Shown here: piece after piece, positions 28,901 to 34,094 of the stretch
Numbering within the stretch: the first letter of the stretch is position 1
Layout of the letters: every line of letters starts with the position of its first letter
Origin: Nitrosospira sp.
GTDB taxonomy: Bacteria; Pseudomonadota; Gammaproteobacteria; Burkholderiales; Nitrosomonadaceae
Assembly (NCBI GenBank): GCA_026399575.1
Contig: JAPLQS010000056.1
Location: 1-64,000, forward strand
DNA: 64,000 bases
Reading direction: 5' to 3'
Position numbers and translations under genes: made by a program
Notes under the pieces: model-generated
What the model saw: only the letters and a program-made list of their open reading frames with translations
The model's database searches: none
What the model was told of the DNA's origin: nothing

Positions 28901-29076
28901 GTTCCGCTGTACCCGGAACGGTTTATAGACGCCTCCGCCTCCGCTTTAGATGGGAATGCGGCGATACCGCCACCTTGAGTCCTGAAGGCCGAAACCTTGT
29001 GCAGACTCTCCTTGGCGAATTTCAGGTAGACATCGTTGACATCATCGGCCACCTTCAATATCCGCTGGCCAAGCAA
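22906..29076 (-). CDS. Giant phage polyvalent protein (DNA methylase-like, Zn-peptidase-like, LPD/PLxRFG domains)
   Basis: A 2056-residue multidomain protein. Residues ~175-420 contain an N6-adenine methylase-like domain (FFPTPESTADAMV, motif I LEPSAGMGH at ~205-213, motif IV NPPF at ~323-326). Around 820 lies an LPD1-like stretch (RAARSFENYVIAKM, NDYLANV), near 965 a zinc-peptidase signature HELLH, around 1640-1690 an LPD38-like region (VNFNRKG), and near 1945 the PLxRFG-like motif PLLGRFYG. This architecture is that of phage polyvalent proteins thought to be injected with DNA to counter host defence. The start is a TTG at 29076 with GGA upstream; the frame stays open to a stop at ~29122, so the N-terminus may be truncated. 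Confidence 0.8.
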   Translation of the reverse strand: MLGQRILKVADDVNDVYLKFAKESLHKVSAFRTQGGGIAAFPSKAEAEASINRSGYSGTAIVLPVKRNENLIILSPSEAIKRGIWEGDNDKRITLHPDVGAELVEKIGKAARRGEKISVPWQFENTYDSRKRLAGMGIETPAELRAALREFIGLRTAPKEVSKIKEMERTMIGRSNDGMDFFPTPESTADAMVEAADIKEGMSVLEPSAGMGHIAERIREAGVEPDVVEMASDRRELLEAKGFYLVGSDFMGIKPRESYTYGDTFEAPDGKIGRMAGHPGGSASGRVVLRDDNKESLGFYNRDELKPIQHNGVDSGYDRILMNPPFSDRRDALHVQHAYSLLKPGGRLVAIMGEGVFFGSDKKATEFRGWLESIGGTSEKLESGTFNDSSLPVNTGVNARMVVIEKADQGTALFSRSDNSDAEFAHDFLANLADVDELFRYPVSNKTSLEGVFSDVYPEAEYIGDGTRADERDASGADHRFVFKSPQGKQFYVYERDNGEAFIDVSNFSTGEFGQSVYAAVANYTYNTNKKFIADPAGLTADSLIRRTSNMLSSALRYGTTQNIEPALQQLAGDPKNGVEPLVWRGDDVAKTRALIHTFITTLHNQFPQLKDYKYDFSSRQFVDRQGRPVGADRFADAGRLGVARSSRAGEATMRRGILIQSLISSESGQRPGILEQALNGGRSLVLGGDLSGLFSRQQPSQTVVNPHTRSTLTAAIDQAFPKTKEFARLLLATGKFHIIEAKDIPVDVSEAEYSKDGHHILAYHQNGQTYFVADVEAKFAALVEALNESPMTARASIIDKGKADGYWSRIIERAARSFENYVIAKMAEKGYHNDYLANVVDIAEFKRDAGRYPYLKTEEIAPVVEAFDNLFGELKTKETDKGVAIYSSANLVPESEQLSAAKLLDVAEQAVGQLGHKPSIVIVDSLSHITGRADDAGRASGMVKGGKIYLFRDGIAGGHEAVRTIWHELLHYGIRRFLTADEYIKTMRDLAMRDAFIRKNAQAWAKSPDAEKARSYAKSKDELKDRADAYVFARGVDEALANFSEAIGANGSAYAKNDALHVTLRSVRKWLANLADKIGMKSVGDWIRGKDNEAARNYVQNVLGKLRNDDQATSGDWAFTADGAYMATTAESLPGIEAAPPAIPPRQGGLGLEGGATGSRASWDSPEPSKIDDLLYKLQNKNIDLKRVIAAVKESGAAIADKYNAYLQEELYHGRSAKRTLDFVNGELKPLLSELAMRGLTIPELEQYLHARHAEEANKLIAERNPGNPEMQDGGSGMKTQEAKDYLATLPAEKRRKLESAAARVDAILNKTRNLYVSYGLVSRDQANSWAEMFRNYIPLMREDHDGAMGVGQGFSVKGKEVKHRTGSTRKVVDILANIALQREKAIVRGEKNRVAVALAGLVKLNPNPDFWSFDKVPTERVLNEQTGLVEERSDPTFRSRNNVIIAKIKDGSGEIHERAVVFNEGNPRALRMSEALKNLDAPQMEGLLGVSAKITRYFAAINTQYNPIFGVVNLVRDFQGSLINLSSTPIAGHQKEMASHIIPALIGVYSATRAATKGNETKSVWADLWEEMQNEGGMTGYRDLYRDSDDRAKAIKHALDPHAWHDSKLGKIFTANGTLKVPLAVAQDKAAWIFDWLSDYNQTMEGATRLSVYKTALDNGMNKAQAASLAKNISVNFNRKGQAGQQAGALYAFFNAAMQGTARIGETLTTMDKGNIKTFRLSSFGTKAIAGGVMLGSMQAMLLLAAGFDDDEPPEFIRERNLILPIGDRKYLTVPMPLGFHAVPNIGRIPTEFVMGGFKNPGDHILRLVGVFAEAFNPLGSSGVSIQTIAPTAIDPLVALSENKDWTGKPIARENFNKLSPSPGFTRNKDTASDPSKWLSEAINTLSGGTKYTPGAMSPTADQIDYLFGQVTGGVGRESSKLEQSIMALVTGEDLPPHKIPLLGRFYGDSGAQSSQGNKFYTNLKRINEVEAELKGRRKDGLPVEEYKNDNPEYKLVTRANITERMVGQMRTRKRELVKKNAPPEQIKAAEARITTLMTGLNERVKELRQEPAH

Positions 29077-29157
29077 CTTTGTTCCAGGATTTGTCAGCAG
29101 GGCGCGACGGTTATCAAATTACACAAAAAGCAACTATCAGCCACTGAGGCTGATTGT

Positions 29158-29487
29158 GTGGCAACCACGGGGCAGGGCGGGCGCAGAGAGGCCGACCATA
29201 CAAGGGTTGCCGCTCTGTTCCCAACAGGTCGGGATCAAGACGCCAAGAAAAAATGGCTGTTGCATCACACGCTCTGGCTGGCAAAAGGAAGCGCAAGAGT
29301 GTTTACGCCGGTTTCTGTCGGGGATCGGTTCTACTGGAGCGATGCAATCACGGGATCGCTCTACAGTTGCGCAGGCCGCTGCCTGACATCCGATGTGCTG
29401 ACGATTGACACATCAGAGATGCGGGCAGGAGGGAGCGAGGCTGTTGAAATGCTGATGCAAGCCAAGTCTGGCGAGTTGTTTTTATAA
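29158..29487 (+). CDS. Possible phage protein, 109 residues, unknown
   Basis: The frame from a GTG at 29158 to a stop at 29485-29487 encodes a protein with plausible composition (LFPTGRDQDAKKKWLLHHTL, then a DRFYWSDAITGSLY segment). It runs in the same direction as the following small phage genes, 10 bp upstream of the next start. The frame stays open far upstream, opposite the polyvalent gene, so the true start is unclear. I do not recognise the family. Confidence 0.3.
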   Translation: MATTGQGGRREADHTRVAALFPTGRDQDAKKKWLLHHTLWLAKGSARVFTPVSVGDRFYWSDAITGSLYSCAGRCLTSDVLTIDTSEMRAGGSEAVEMLMQAKSGELFL

Positions 29488-29497
29488 GGGGGTTCTG

Positions 29498-29650
29498 ATG
29501 GGACAAGCAAAGCAGCGTGGAACATACGAAGAACGGAAGGCTACAGCATCCTGCCAGGGCAGAATCAAGAAGAAGCCTGCTGGCAATTGGTACAAGCAGG
29601 GCGTTACCTATGTCACAAAATTGCACTTCAAGTTGTTCGGGATGCGTTAA
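29498..29650 (+). CDS. Small phage hypothetical protein (MGQAKQRG type)
   Basis: A 50-residue basic protein starting MGQAKQRGTYEERKATA, an N-terminus that recurs in short phage proteins of unknown function. A strong ribosome site (AAGGGGG) precedes the ATG. It lies 12 bp before the zinc-finger gene and is likely in the same transcript. Confidence 0.55.
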   Translation: MGQAKQRGTYEERKATASCQGRIKKKPAGNWYKQGVTYVTKLHFKLFGMR

Positions 29651-29662
29651 AAGGGGTAATTG

Positions 29663-30190
29663 ATGAGCTTTCGTGAGAACTACGCGCGCGCGGTACTGAC
29701 TTCTGACCTCTCCGACTGCACGGACATTCGCAGGAACGGACACTCTACCGAGCCGCTGGCTGCCGTGGCGCTGGGCGCCAGTGAGTTAGGCTCCGGGTTG
29801 CTGCGGGTGAAGTGGAGTATGTCACGGAACGAGCCATGCCCAGAGATCATCCTGGCGTTGCTGGAATTGTGGCGCGGACTGGTGAGGAAGAAGGGATTGA
29901 AGCGGGGATGGAAGGACTTGGATTCGGTATCGGACACGATTGCACATCGATCATTCTGGTACTTCATGCACGATAAATGCCTGACTTGTACCGGGCTGGG
30001 CGCGCTGGCGATAGACAAGAACACGCCGGTACTGTCTGGCCATGTATGCCATGATTGCGGTGGCACCGGGAAACTCAGGTATGACTTCGACGAGTCGATC
30101 GCGGGGCGGGTGATAAATTGCGTGGCCTGGCTGCGCACCGAGGAATCGACTGCTGCGGCGCAGGCAGAAAATAAATTGGGTGAAGAATAA
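29663..30190 (+). CDS. Phage Q-like antitermination protein with DnaJ-type zinc finger
   Basis: A 175-residue protein. Its C-terminal half has a zinc-ribbon-like pair of motifs, CLTCTGLG and CHDCGGTGKLRYD, as in lambdoid Q-type late antiterminators; the N-terminal half has a helical region (EIILALLELWRGLVRKKG). Three intrinsic terminators follow before the lysis genes, as expected for the Q/late-gene switch. The ATG at 29663 has AAGGGG upstream; a TTG one codon earlier is less likely. Assigning Q function is inference from zinc motifs and context. Confidence 0.55.
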   Translation: MSFRENYARAVLTSDLSDCTDIRRNGHSTEPLAAVALGASELGSGLLRVKWSMSRNEPCPEIILALLELWRGLVRKKGLKRGWKDLDSVSDTIAHRSFWYFMHDKCLTCTGLGALAIDKNTPVLSGHVCHDCGGTGKLRYDFDESIAGRVINCVAWLRTEESTAAAQAENKLGEE

Positions 30191-30339
30191 AAACACTTGC
30201 GCTAAAGAATTGATTGATAAATAATGAATCCTCTTGCAATCTGGTAAAGGGTTGTGGCACAGCGAGAAAGTCTCCCCGAAAGGGCTGGCAACGGCGTCAG
30301 AAAGCCGGTCAACGCTGGAACGGCACCCTATACTTTAAT

Positions 30340-30366
30340 AAAACCGCCGCATGGGCGGTTTTTTCT
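30340..30366 (+). terminator. Intrinsic terminator after the Q-like gene
   Basis: ACCGCC (30343-30348) pairs with GGCGGT (30354-30359) through a 5-base loop, followed by a T-run. It lies ~150 bp after the Q-like gene; the space between (30191-30339) contains no gene and may be a leader or put-like region. Confidence 0.8.
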
Positions 30367-30392
30367 TTTCCACATTCGCTATCATTAAAAGA

Positions 30393-30420
30393 TTGAACTT
30401 TCGCGCACATCTGCTATTCT
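30393..30420 (+). promoter_or_regulatory. Putative promoter of the repeat protein gene
   Basis: TTGAAC at 30393-30398 and TATTCT at 30415-30420, spacing 16, lie between the terminator at 30340 and the ATG at 30464. A ribosome site GGGAGG (30449-30456 region) follows. Confidence 0.45.
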
Positions 30421-30463
30421 AAAAGTATATAAAAGTAAAAATATATCCGAGGGAGGTGGCGCC

Positions 30464-30745
30464 ATGAAAGTCATTATCACATTCGTTGCACTCGTGTTCG
30501 TATTGCTGGCAGCGCCCACAATGGCGCAAAAGACCATTTACCAGACATACCCTGGTGGCGTTGGAATAGATTATTCCAAGCCTGGGATGCGGGTTGATGG
30601 GAACAGGGCGCAGCCTACTTATCCTGGTAGCTCTGGCGCGGATTACTCGAAGCCGGGCTATGTGCGGGAAGGCAACACGATACGCCAGACATACCCTGGT
30701 GGCGGTGGAATAGATTATTCCAAGCCCGGCTATGTTGTTCAGTAA
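30464..30745 (+). CDS. Secreted tandem-repeat protein, moron-like phage cargo
   Basis: A 93-residue protein with a Sec signal (hydrophobic core VALVFVLLAAP, likely cleavage after AMA) and three tandem repeats built on TYPGG-x-GIDYSKPG, about 23-24 residues each. The coding DNA of repeats 1 and 3 is nearly identical over 45 bp (30542-30586 and 30686-30730). It has its own promoter and is bracketed by terminators, the arrangement called a moron in phages. Mature product should be periplasmic or exported; function unknown. Confidence 0.65.
   Translation: MKVIITFVALVFVLLAAPTMAQKTIYQTYPGGVGIDYSKPGMRVDGNRAQPTYPGSSGADYSKPGYVREGNTIRQTYPGGGGIDYSKPGYVVQ
30542..30730 (+). repeat. Near-identical 45-bp direct repeats inside the repeat protein gene
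   Basis: Segments 30542-30586 and 30686-30730 differ at only a few bases and are 144 bp apart, exactly two protein repeat units. The middle unit is diverged. Confidence 0.7.
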
Positions 30746-30855
30746 TACAATCAGATTTGGTGAATGCGGAGGCTGATCCGCTAATCAGCACGCTCGAATC
30801 GTCAGCTAAGAGCCGATAAGCCGGAAGAACGCAGCACCGGTCACCAACAACCCAT

Positions 30856-30880
30856 AACCGCCCATTGAGGCGGTTTTTTA
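30856..30880 (+). terminator. Intrinsic terminator after the repeat protein gene
   Basis: ACCGCC (30857-30862) pairs with GGCGGT (30869-30874), loop of six, followed by a T-run. Almost the same stem as at 30340, suggesting duplication or shared function. Confidence 0.8.
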
Positions 30881-30908
30881 TTTCCCGAATTCACCCCCCC
30901 GTGAATCC

Positions 30909-30942
30909 TGCCCGACACCTAAGACGTGCCGGGCATTTTTTT
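30909..30942 (+). terminator. Second tandem terminator before the lysis cassette
   Basis: TGCCCGACAC (30909-30918) pairs with GTGCCGGGCA (30926-30935) with one mismatch, then seven T. It ends only 11 bp before the ATG at 30953, so transcription into the lysis genes from upstream would need antitermination. Confidence 0.75.
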
Positions 30943-30952
30943 GGAGTAAATC

Positions 30953-31141
30953 ATGGCACTCAAAGATAAGCTCAAGAAATTCGGCAATGACGCTGATGCC
31001 GCCAATACCAAGGCCGACCCAGTTGTAGATGAGGCGCTGCAGAAGGTGGCGCGTAGCGGCTACAGTGCGGTGATCGTGCTGGTGGTGATGGCGCTGTCAT
31101 CCGTCGCCAGCGTCATAGCCTACGCAAAGTTGTTCTGCTGA
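30953..31141 (+). CDS. Small phage membrane protein, possible holin component
   Basis: A 62-residue protein with a charged N-terminus and one strong C-terminal membrane segment (VIVLVVMALSSVASVIAY). First gene of the lysis cassette; GGAG is placed 8 bases before the ATG. Its stop overlaps the next start by one base. Role as holin or antiholin is inferred from position. Confidence 0.6.
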   Translation: MALKDKLKKFGNDADAANTKADPVVDEALQKVARSGYSAVIVLVVMALSSVASVIAYAKLFC

Positions 31142-31377
31142 TGTCACCGGAAGAAATCAAGGCTATCGCCGCCGAGGTTGTTGTTCAACTCAAGGCAGGG
31201 AAGTCTGATTTCAGTATCCCGGCAGAAGCGCACTACAACAGCCACAAGAGCATGGATGACCTGGTGGCCGACTGGAAGATGGCCAAAGGGATATTTTGGA
31301 AGGCGTTTTTGGGGCTTGCCATATTGGGCGCAGTTGTGCTGGCTGCGGTAGGACTTGGTTATCACAAGCCATCGTGA
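31141..31377 (+). CDS. Small phage membrane protein, possible holin component
   Basis: A 78-residue protein: an amphipathic N-terminus (MSPEEIKAIAAEVVVQLKAG), a middle hydrophilic stretch, and one membrane helix near FLGLAILGAVVLAAVGLG. It directly overlaps the previous gene and the next. Function inferred from lysis-cassette position only. Confidence 0.6.
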   Translation: MSPEEIKAIAAEVVVQLKAGKSDFSIPAEAHYNSHKSMDDLVADWKMAKGIFWKAFLGLAILGAVVLAAVGLGYHKPS

Positions 31378-31742
31378 TCGATATACCGGGTTTGACAGAG
31401 CATTACGTGATGACCCTGAAATCAGGGTTCATCCTGTTCAACCTGCTCATGTTCCTGTACATAATCCTTGAACTCTCAAAGCGCAGCGAGGATTCCAAAT
31501 GCTCCTTTAACTGGGTCGATCTGCTGCTGATCCGAGGCAAGGCCAGCAAATCCGCCATAGTATTTCTTGGCTCCTGGCTGGTGCTGACTGTCAGCATGCT
31601 GTACATGACCATCATGGACCGGCTGACGGTAGAGCTTTTCACGGCCTATGGCGCAATAACTGTTGCGCCGGCAATAACCCGGCAATTCTCTCCCAACAAG
31701 GAAGACTTCTCTTCTACCACACCGGGAAAGGTTGACGAATGA
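31374..31742 (+). CDS. Phage membrane protein, three helices, candidate holin
   Basis: About 122 residues from the GTG at 31374 (111 from the ATG at 31410). Three hydrophobic segments (ILFNLLMFLYIILEL, VFLGSWLVLTVSMLYM and a third near AYGAITVAPAI) and a hydrophilic C-tail. The GTG overlaps the previous stop, and the end overlaps the endolysin start by four bases. Membrane topology and position make it a good holin candidate. Confidence 0.55.
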   Translation: MIDIPGLTEHYVMTLKSGFILFNLLMFLYIILELSKRSEDSKCSFNWVDLLLIRGKASKSAIVFLGSWLVLTVSMLYMTIMDRLTVELFTAYGAITVAPAITRQFSPNKEDFSSTTPGKVDE

Positions 31743-32299
31743 TCGATGTAACCCACCTGAAAGCAATCTGCCTGACTGCGAAGGCCGAGCGCCTGGCGCT
31801 ATTCATCGATCCGCTCAACGCGGCGATGGAAGAATTCGAGATCAATACCCCGCTGCGGCAAGCGGCGTTCCTTTCCCAGCTTGCGCACGAGTCCGGCCAA
31901 TTCCGCTACATGGAAGAGTTGGCCACAGGCGAAGCCTACGATCACCGGGCAGACCTTGGGAACACGAAACCGCAAGCAATCCTGATCGCGCAAGAGCATG
32001 GCAGCACGCCCGGCAAATGGTGGAAGGGGCACGGGCCAATCCAGATAACCGGGTTCGACAATCACATGGCCTGCGGTATCGCGCTCGGCCTGGATCTGAT
32101 GAATTCCCCCAAGTTGATCGCGGAGCCTGAAGGGGGCTGTCGTGCCGCTGGCTGGTTTTGGCGGACGCATGGCCTGAATAAACTGGCGGACGAAGGCGGC
32201 ATCACCCAGATCACGCGACGCATCAACGGCGGCACGAATGGGATTGCGGAGCGGCTGCAGTTCTACGCCCGCGCAAAAGTTGTGCTGGGCGTTAAGTGA
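31739..32299 (+). CDS. Glycoside hydrolase family 19 endolysin
   Basis: A 186-residue GH19 chitinase/lysozyme-like protein that would degrade peptidoglycan at phage lysis. The catalytic Glu is in AHESGQFRYMEE, with GHGPIQITGFDNH and GGCRAAGWFW matching the conserved core, and ITRRINGG near the end. No signal peptide, so release would need a holin. It overlaps both neighbours (ATGA with the candidate holin and TGATG with Rz). Confidence 0.85.
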   Translation: MIDVTHLKAICLTAKAERLALFIDPLNAAMEEFEINTPLRQAAFLSQLAHESGQFRYMEELATGEAYDHRADLGNTKPQAILIAQEHGSTPGKWWKGHGPIQITGFDNHMACGIALGLDLMNSPKLIAEPEGGCRAAGWFWRTHGLNKLADEGGITQITRRINGGTNGIAERLQFYARAKVVLGVK

Positions 32300-32838
32300 T
32301 GGGTTACGCCACGCTCATCAAGTATGCGCTTTGGGCGCTGCTGATTGCTGCCGTCATCGGAGGTATCTGGCTGGGCGTCCATAACATCTACCAAACCGGC
32401 TACACCGCTGGCACGAATGCCGAGCGAACCTCCTGGGAGCAGCGGGAGATAGTCAGGAAGGACGCTTTGGCCAAGGCGGTTGCCGAGGCCGTGAAGGCGA
32501 TCGCCGCCGCAAGGGCGGAGCAGGTAGCCGGATTAACGGGAGCTTTAGACCATGCCGCACAACAAAATACGAAACTTGGCCGTGATATTGCCGCTTTGCG
32601 CAATTCTGATGGGCTGTCCTTCAGTTCCAATATGCCCAGATGTGCAGCCGCCAATCCTGCCGCCGAAGATGAAGGTCCCGGCCTCGGTGGTGGCGGCGCC
32701 AGTCGAGTCCGACTTCCCCGCGAGATTGAAGAAAGCCTTTACGGAATTGCCGAAGACGCCCAGCGCGTCGTCATCCAGTACGAAACCTGCCGGCGCACCC
32801 TGACCCCGCTGGTCGAGGTCGAAGATGGTCAAAAGTAG
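32299..32838 (+). CDS. Phage inner-membrane spanin Rz (DUF2514-like)
   Basis: A 179-residue protein with one N-terminal membrane anchor (LLIAAVIGGIWLGVHNIY) and a long Ala/Lys-rich coiled coil in the periplasm, as in phage i-spanins. The ATG overlaps the endolysin stop. Another reading frame inside it encodes Rz1. The C-terminal tail resembles DUF2514. Together the two spanins would fuse inner and outer membrane at the end of lysis. Confidence 0.72.
   Translation: MGYATLIKYALWALLIAAVIGGIWLGVHNIYQTGYTAGTNAERTSWEQREIVRKDALAKAVAEAVKAIAAARAEQVAGLTGALDHAAQQNTKLGRDIAALRNSDGLSFSSNMPRCAAANPAAEDEGPGLGGGGASRVRLPREIEESLYGIAEDAQRVVIQYETCRRTLTPLVEVEDGQK
32552..32803 (+). CDS. Phage outer-membrane spanin Rz1 embedded in Rz
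   Basis: An 83-residue lipoprotein encoded wholly inside Rz in the +1 frame. The signal peptide ends in a lipobox (AILMGC), and the mature part is Pro-rich (VQPPILPPKMKVP) as is usual for o-spanins. Start and location, nested in the i-spanin gene, follow the lambda Rz/Rz1 plan. Confidence 0.75.
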   Translation: MPHNKIRNLAVILPLCAILMGCPSVPICPDVQPPILPPKMKVPASVVAAPVESDFPARLKKAFTELPKTPSASSSSTKPAGAP

Positions 32839-32931
32839 GGGGCGGATGCTGCGCCAGGCACGGGCGAAACTCTGGTTCAGGTTGGTCAATAAGATTGTGG
32901 CGCCACGTTCATACAAAGCAAGCCGGGCGCC

Positions 32932-33147
32932 GTGAGCGGGGAATCCCCCGACTACTTGGAAGAGGGGTCAAGATTCTCGTTTGGAGATCCGGCAAGGGTT
33001 GCCGAACTTCGACAACTGCGGTCATGCCACGGCTGCGCACACATCCTTGTGCTGCTGAATACGAAATACTGCGGGAAGGGCAAGAAGTTCGGAAAGAAGT
33101 GCGGAAAGTGGGAAAGTGCCTCTGCGGGACGCGCTACAGCGAATTGA
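32932..33147 (+). CDS. Small phage protein with Cys pairs
   Basis: A 71-residue protein from a GTG at 32932: a hydrophilic N-terminus (MSGESPDYLEEGSRF), a motif CHGCAH and a Lys-rich Cys segment (YCGKGKKFGKKCGKW). Cys and His positions would allow a metal site. It follows Rz by 93 bp. I do not recognise the family. Confidence 0.5.
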   Translation: MSGESPDYLEEGSRFSFGDPARVAELRQLRSCHGCAHILVLLNTKYCGKGKKFGKKCGKWESASAGRATAN

Positions 33148-33452
33148 AAGCCGACGATCATCCGCGCGACGTGATCACAGAATTTAATAAGGAAACGGGA
33201 GAATTCAAAACGGTGGTGGTCACCAAGGCCAAGCCGTGGCTTGATCCAACCACCAAGGGCGACGCCATGCTCGCTGCCGGGCTGGATGCTGCCGGCAACC
33301 AGGCTGGACTGTTTCAGGTCCGGCAGGGCGTCTTGAACGTCAAGGATTTCACCCTCGGCGTGGTCGGCCAGATCTCCCATGCGAACGGCACAGCTGGCGG
33401 GCATACTGATGCGGCCGCGATGTTTTCGATCTGGAAAGGCTGGGGCAGGTGA
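33099..33452 (+). CDS. Hypothetical phage protein, 117 residues
   Basis: From a GTG at 33099 the frame encodes a mixed hydrophilic N-terminus (CGTRYSELKADDHPRDVITE) then an Ala/Gly-rich tail with DAMLAAGLDAAGNQ. GGA precedes the GTG by seven bases. It overlaps the previous frame by 49 bp. The opposite strand has a long open frame too, so composition alone does not prove coding. Confidence 0.4.
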   Translation: MRKVGKCLCGTRYSELKADDHPRDVITEFNKETGEFKTVVVTKAKPWLDPTTKGDAMLAAGLDAAGNQAGLFQVRQGVLNVKDFTLGVVGQISHANGTAGGHTDAAAMFSIWKGWGR

Positions 33453-33458
33453 GCGCCT

Positions 33459-33713
33459 TCAGGTTCTAGATTTAATTCGGAATAATTCCCACATCGCCGG
33501 ATGCATGCGCCGGTGGCTGGGCGTTTCTGGCTCGGCCTCCCATTGTTGCCACACCCGGCAAGTAGTATGCACCTGTTCTGCGCACCAGATCTGCGCGGCG
33601 GTGATACCGAGGCCGAAGCGTACTTGTACCGTCTCGCGCCCGGCGCGCACCTCTGTAGGTGTGGGGTTGCGCGCCGCGTTACCCGCCCGGCTGCGGTTTG
33701 GATGGTTGGTCAT
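33459..33713 (-). CDS. Small helix-turn-helix protein, phage type
   Basis: An 84-residue protein whose C-terminal half has the pattern WQQWEAE...RRMHPAMWELFRIK seen in short XRE-like regulators of phages and plasmids. The ATG at 33713 has AGAGAGGAAC upstream. It is on the opposite strand to the lysis genes, as a repressor or transcription factor of the island might be. Its role is not established. Confidence 0.6.
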   Translation of the reverse strand: MTNHPNRSRAGNAARNPTPTEVRAGRETVQVRFGLGITAAQIWCAEQVHTTCRVWQQWEAEPETPSHRRMHPAMWELFRIKSRT

Positions 33714-33825
33714 AGTTCCTCTCTGCGTATGTCGCGGGCGCGGCGGGCGGCATCGCCACGGGTATGTTTTTCGTCGGCGGCGTCATGGCGGCTGCCGTCG
33801 TCTTGTCGATTGCCACCTGATACAT
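33679..33825 (-). CDS. Possible 48-residue protein upstream of the HTH gene
   Basis: A Pro/Ala-rich frame starting MYQVAIDKTTAAAM, preceded by AGAGG four bases before the ATG and overlapping the HTH gene by 35 bp. No known motif; it may be only the leader of the HTH gene. Confidence 0.25.
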   Translation of the reverse strand: MYQVAIDKTTAAAMTPPTKNIPVAMPPAAPATYAERNYDQPSKPQPGG

Positions 33826-33901
33826 TTTGCCTCTGTGCACTATACTGGCCACCCTTCCTCCCCGTTTTACCTATTCTGCATAGATTTTATCTGTTCTGCA
33901 T

Positions 33902-33936
33902 AAATTCCCCGCTTGTTGGGATGATGCGGGGAATTT
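33902..33936. repeat. Perfect 11-bp inverted repeat near the right end of the island
   Basis: AAATTCCCCGC (33902-33912) and GCGGGGAATTT (33926-33936), with 13 bases between. There is no T-run. Just to the left, a TTCTGCATA sequence occurs twice within about 25 bp. The region 33826-34077 has no gene; the palindrome could be an operator or a recombination/accessory site next to the attachment site. Confidence 0.35.
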
Positions 33937-34077
33937 GCGGGGATAGACTACCGTTTGAAGCACGAAGATGTCAACGGATATTAAATTTAAGGGCGCGGAG
34001 AATCCGCTAGAAGTGGCTTATTTGTTGAGTTTGAGGGGTGAAGCAGGAAGAAGCGGGGAGATGTTAAAATGTTACCG

Positions 34078-34094
34078 TGGTGCCCGGAGCCGGA
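34078..34094. repeat. Right attachment site (attR), within tRNA-Leu
   Basis: 17 bp identical to 22612-22628 and forming the 3' end of the tRNA-Leu gene, including CCA. The tRNA remains complete at this end. Confidence 0.75.

Larger units (their letters stand above)
22612..34094. mobile_element. Phage-derived integrated island at tRNA-Leu(TAA)
   Basis: The element lies between two identical 17-bp copies; the right one is the 3' end of tRNA-Leu, and the island lies immediately 3' of the tRNA, as expected for integration into a tRNA gene. Contents: a giant polyvalent protein, a Q-like zinc-finger protein, three terminators, a moron-like secreted repeat protein, small membrane proteins, GH19 endolysin, Rz/Rz1, and an HTH gene. 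No integrase, terminase, portal or capsid gene is visible, so it is a deleted prophage, or a satellite mobilised in trans. Length about 11.5 kb. Confidence 0.75.

Noticed and set aside
28711-29157. Plus-strand extension of the phage frame into the polyvalent gene
   Set aside because: It overlaps hundreds of bases of the better-supported opposite gene; only the part after 29158 was kept as a low-confidence gene.
33501-34010. Plus-strand 169-codon frame near the right end of the island
   Set aside because: Cys/Arg/Ser-rich, without homology features, and opposite the HTH gene that has a good ribosome site.
22612-34094. CRISPR array or tandem DNA repeats in the island
   Set aside because: Only the three protein repeats at 30.5-30.7 kb repeat; there are no regularly spaced direct repeats with spacers.
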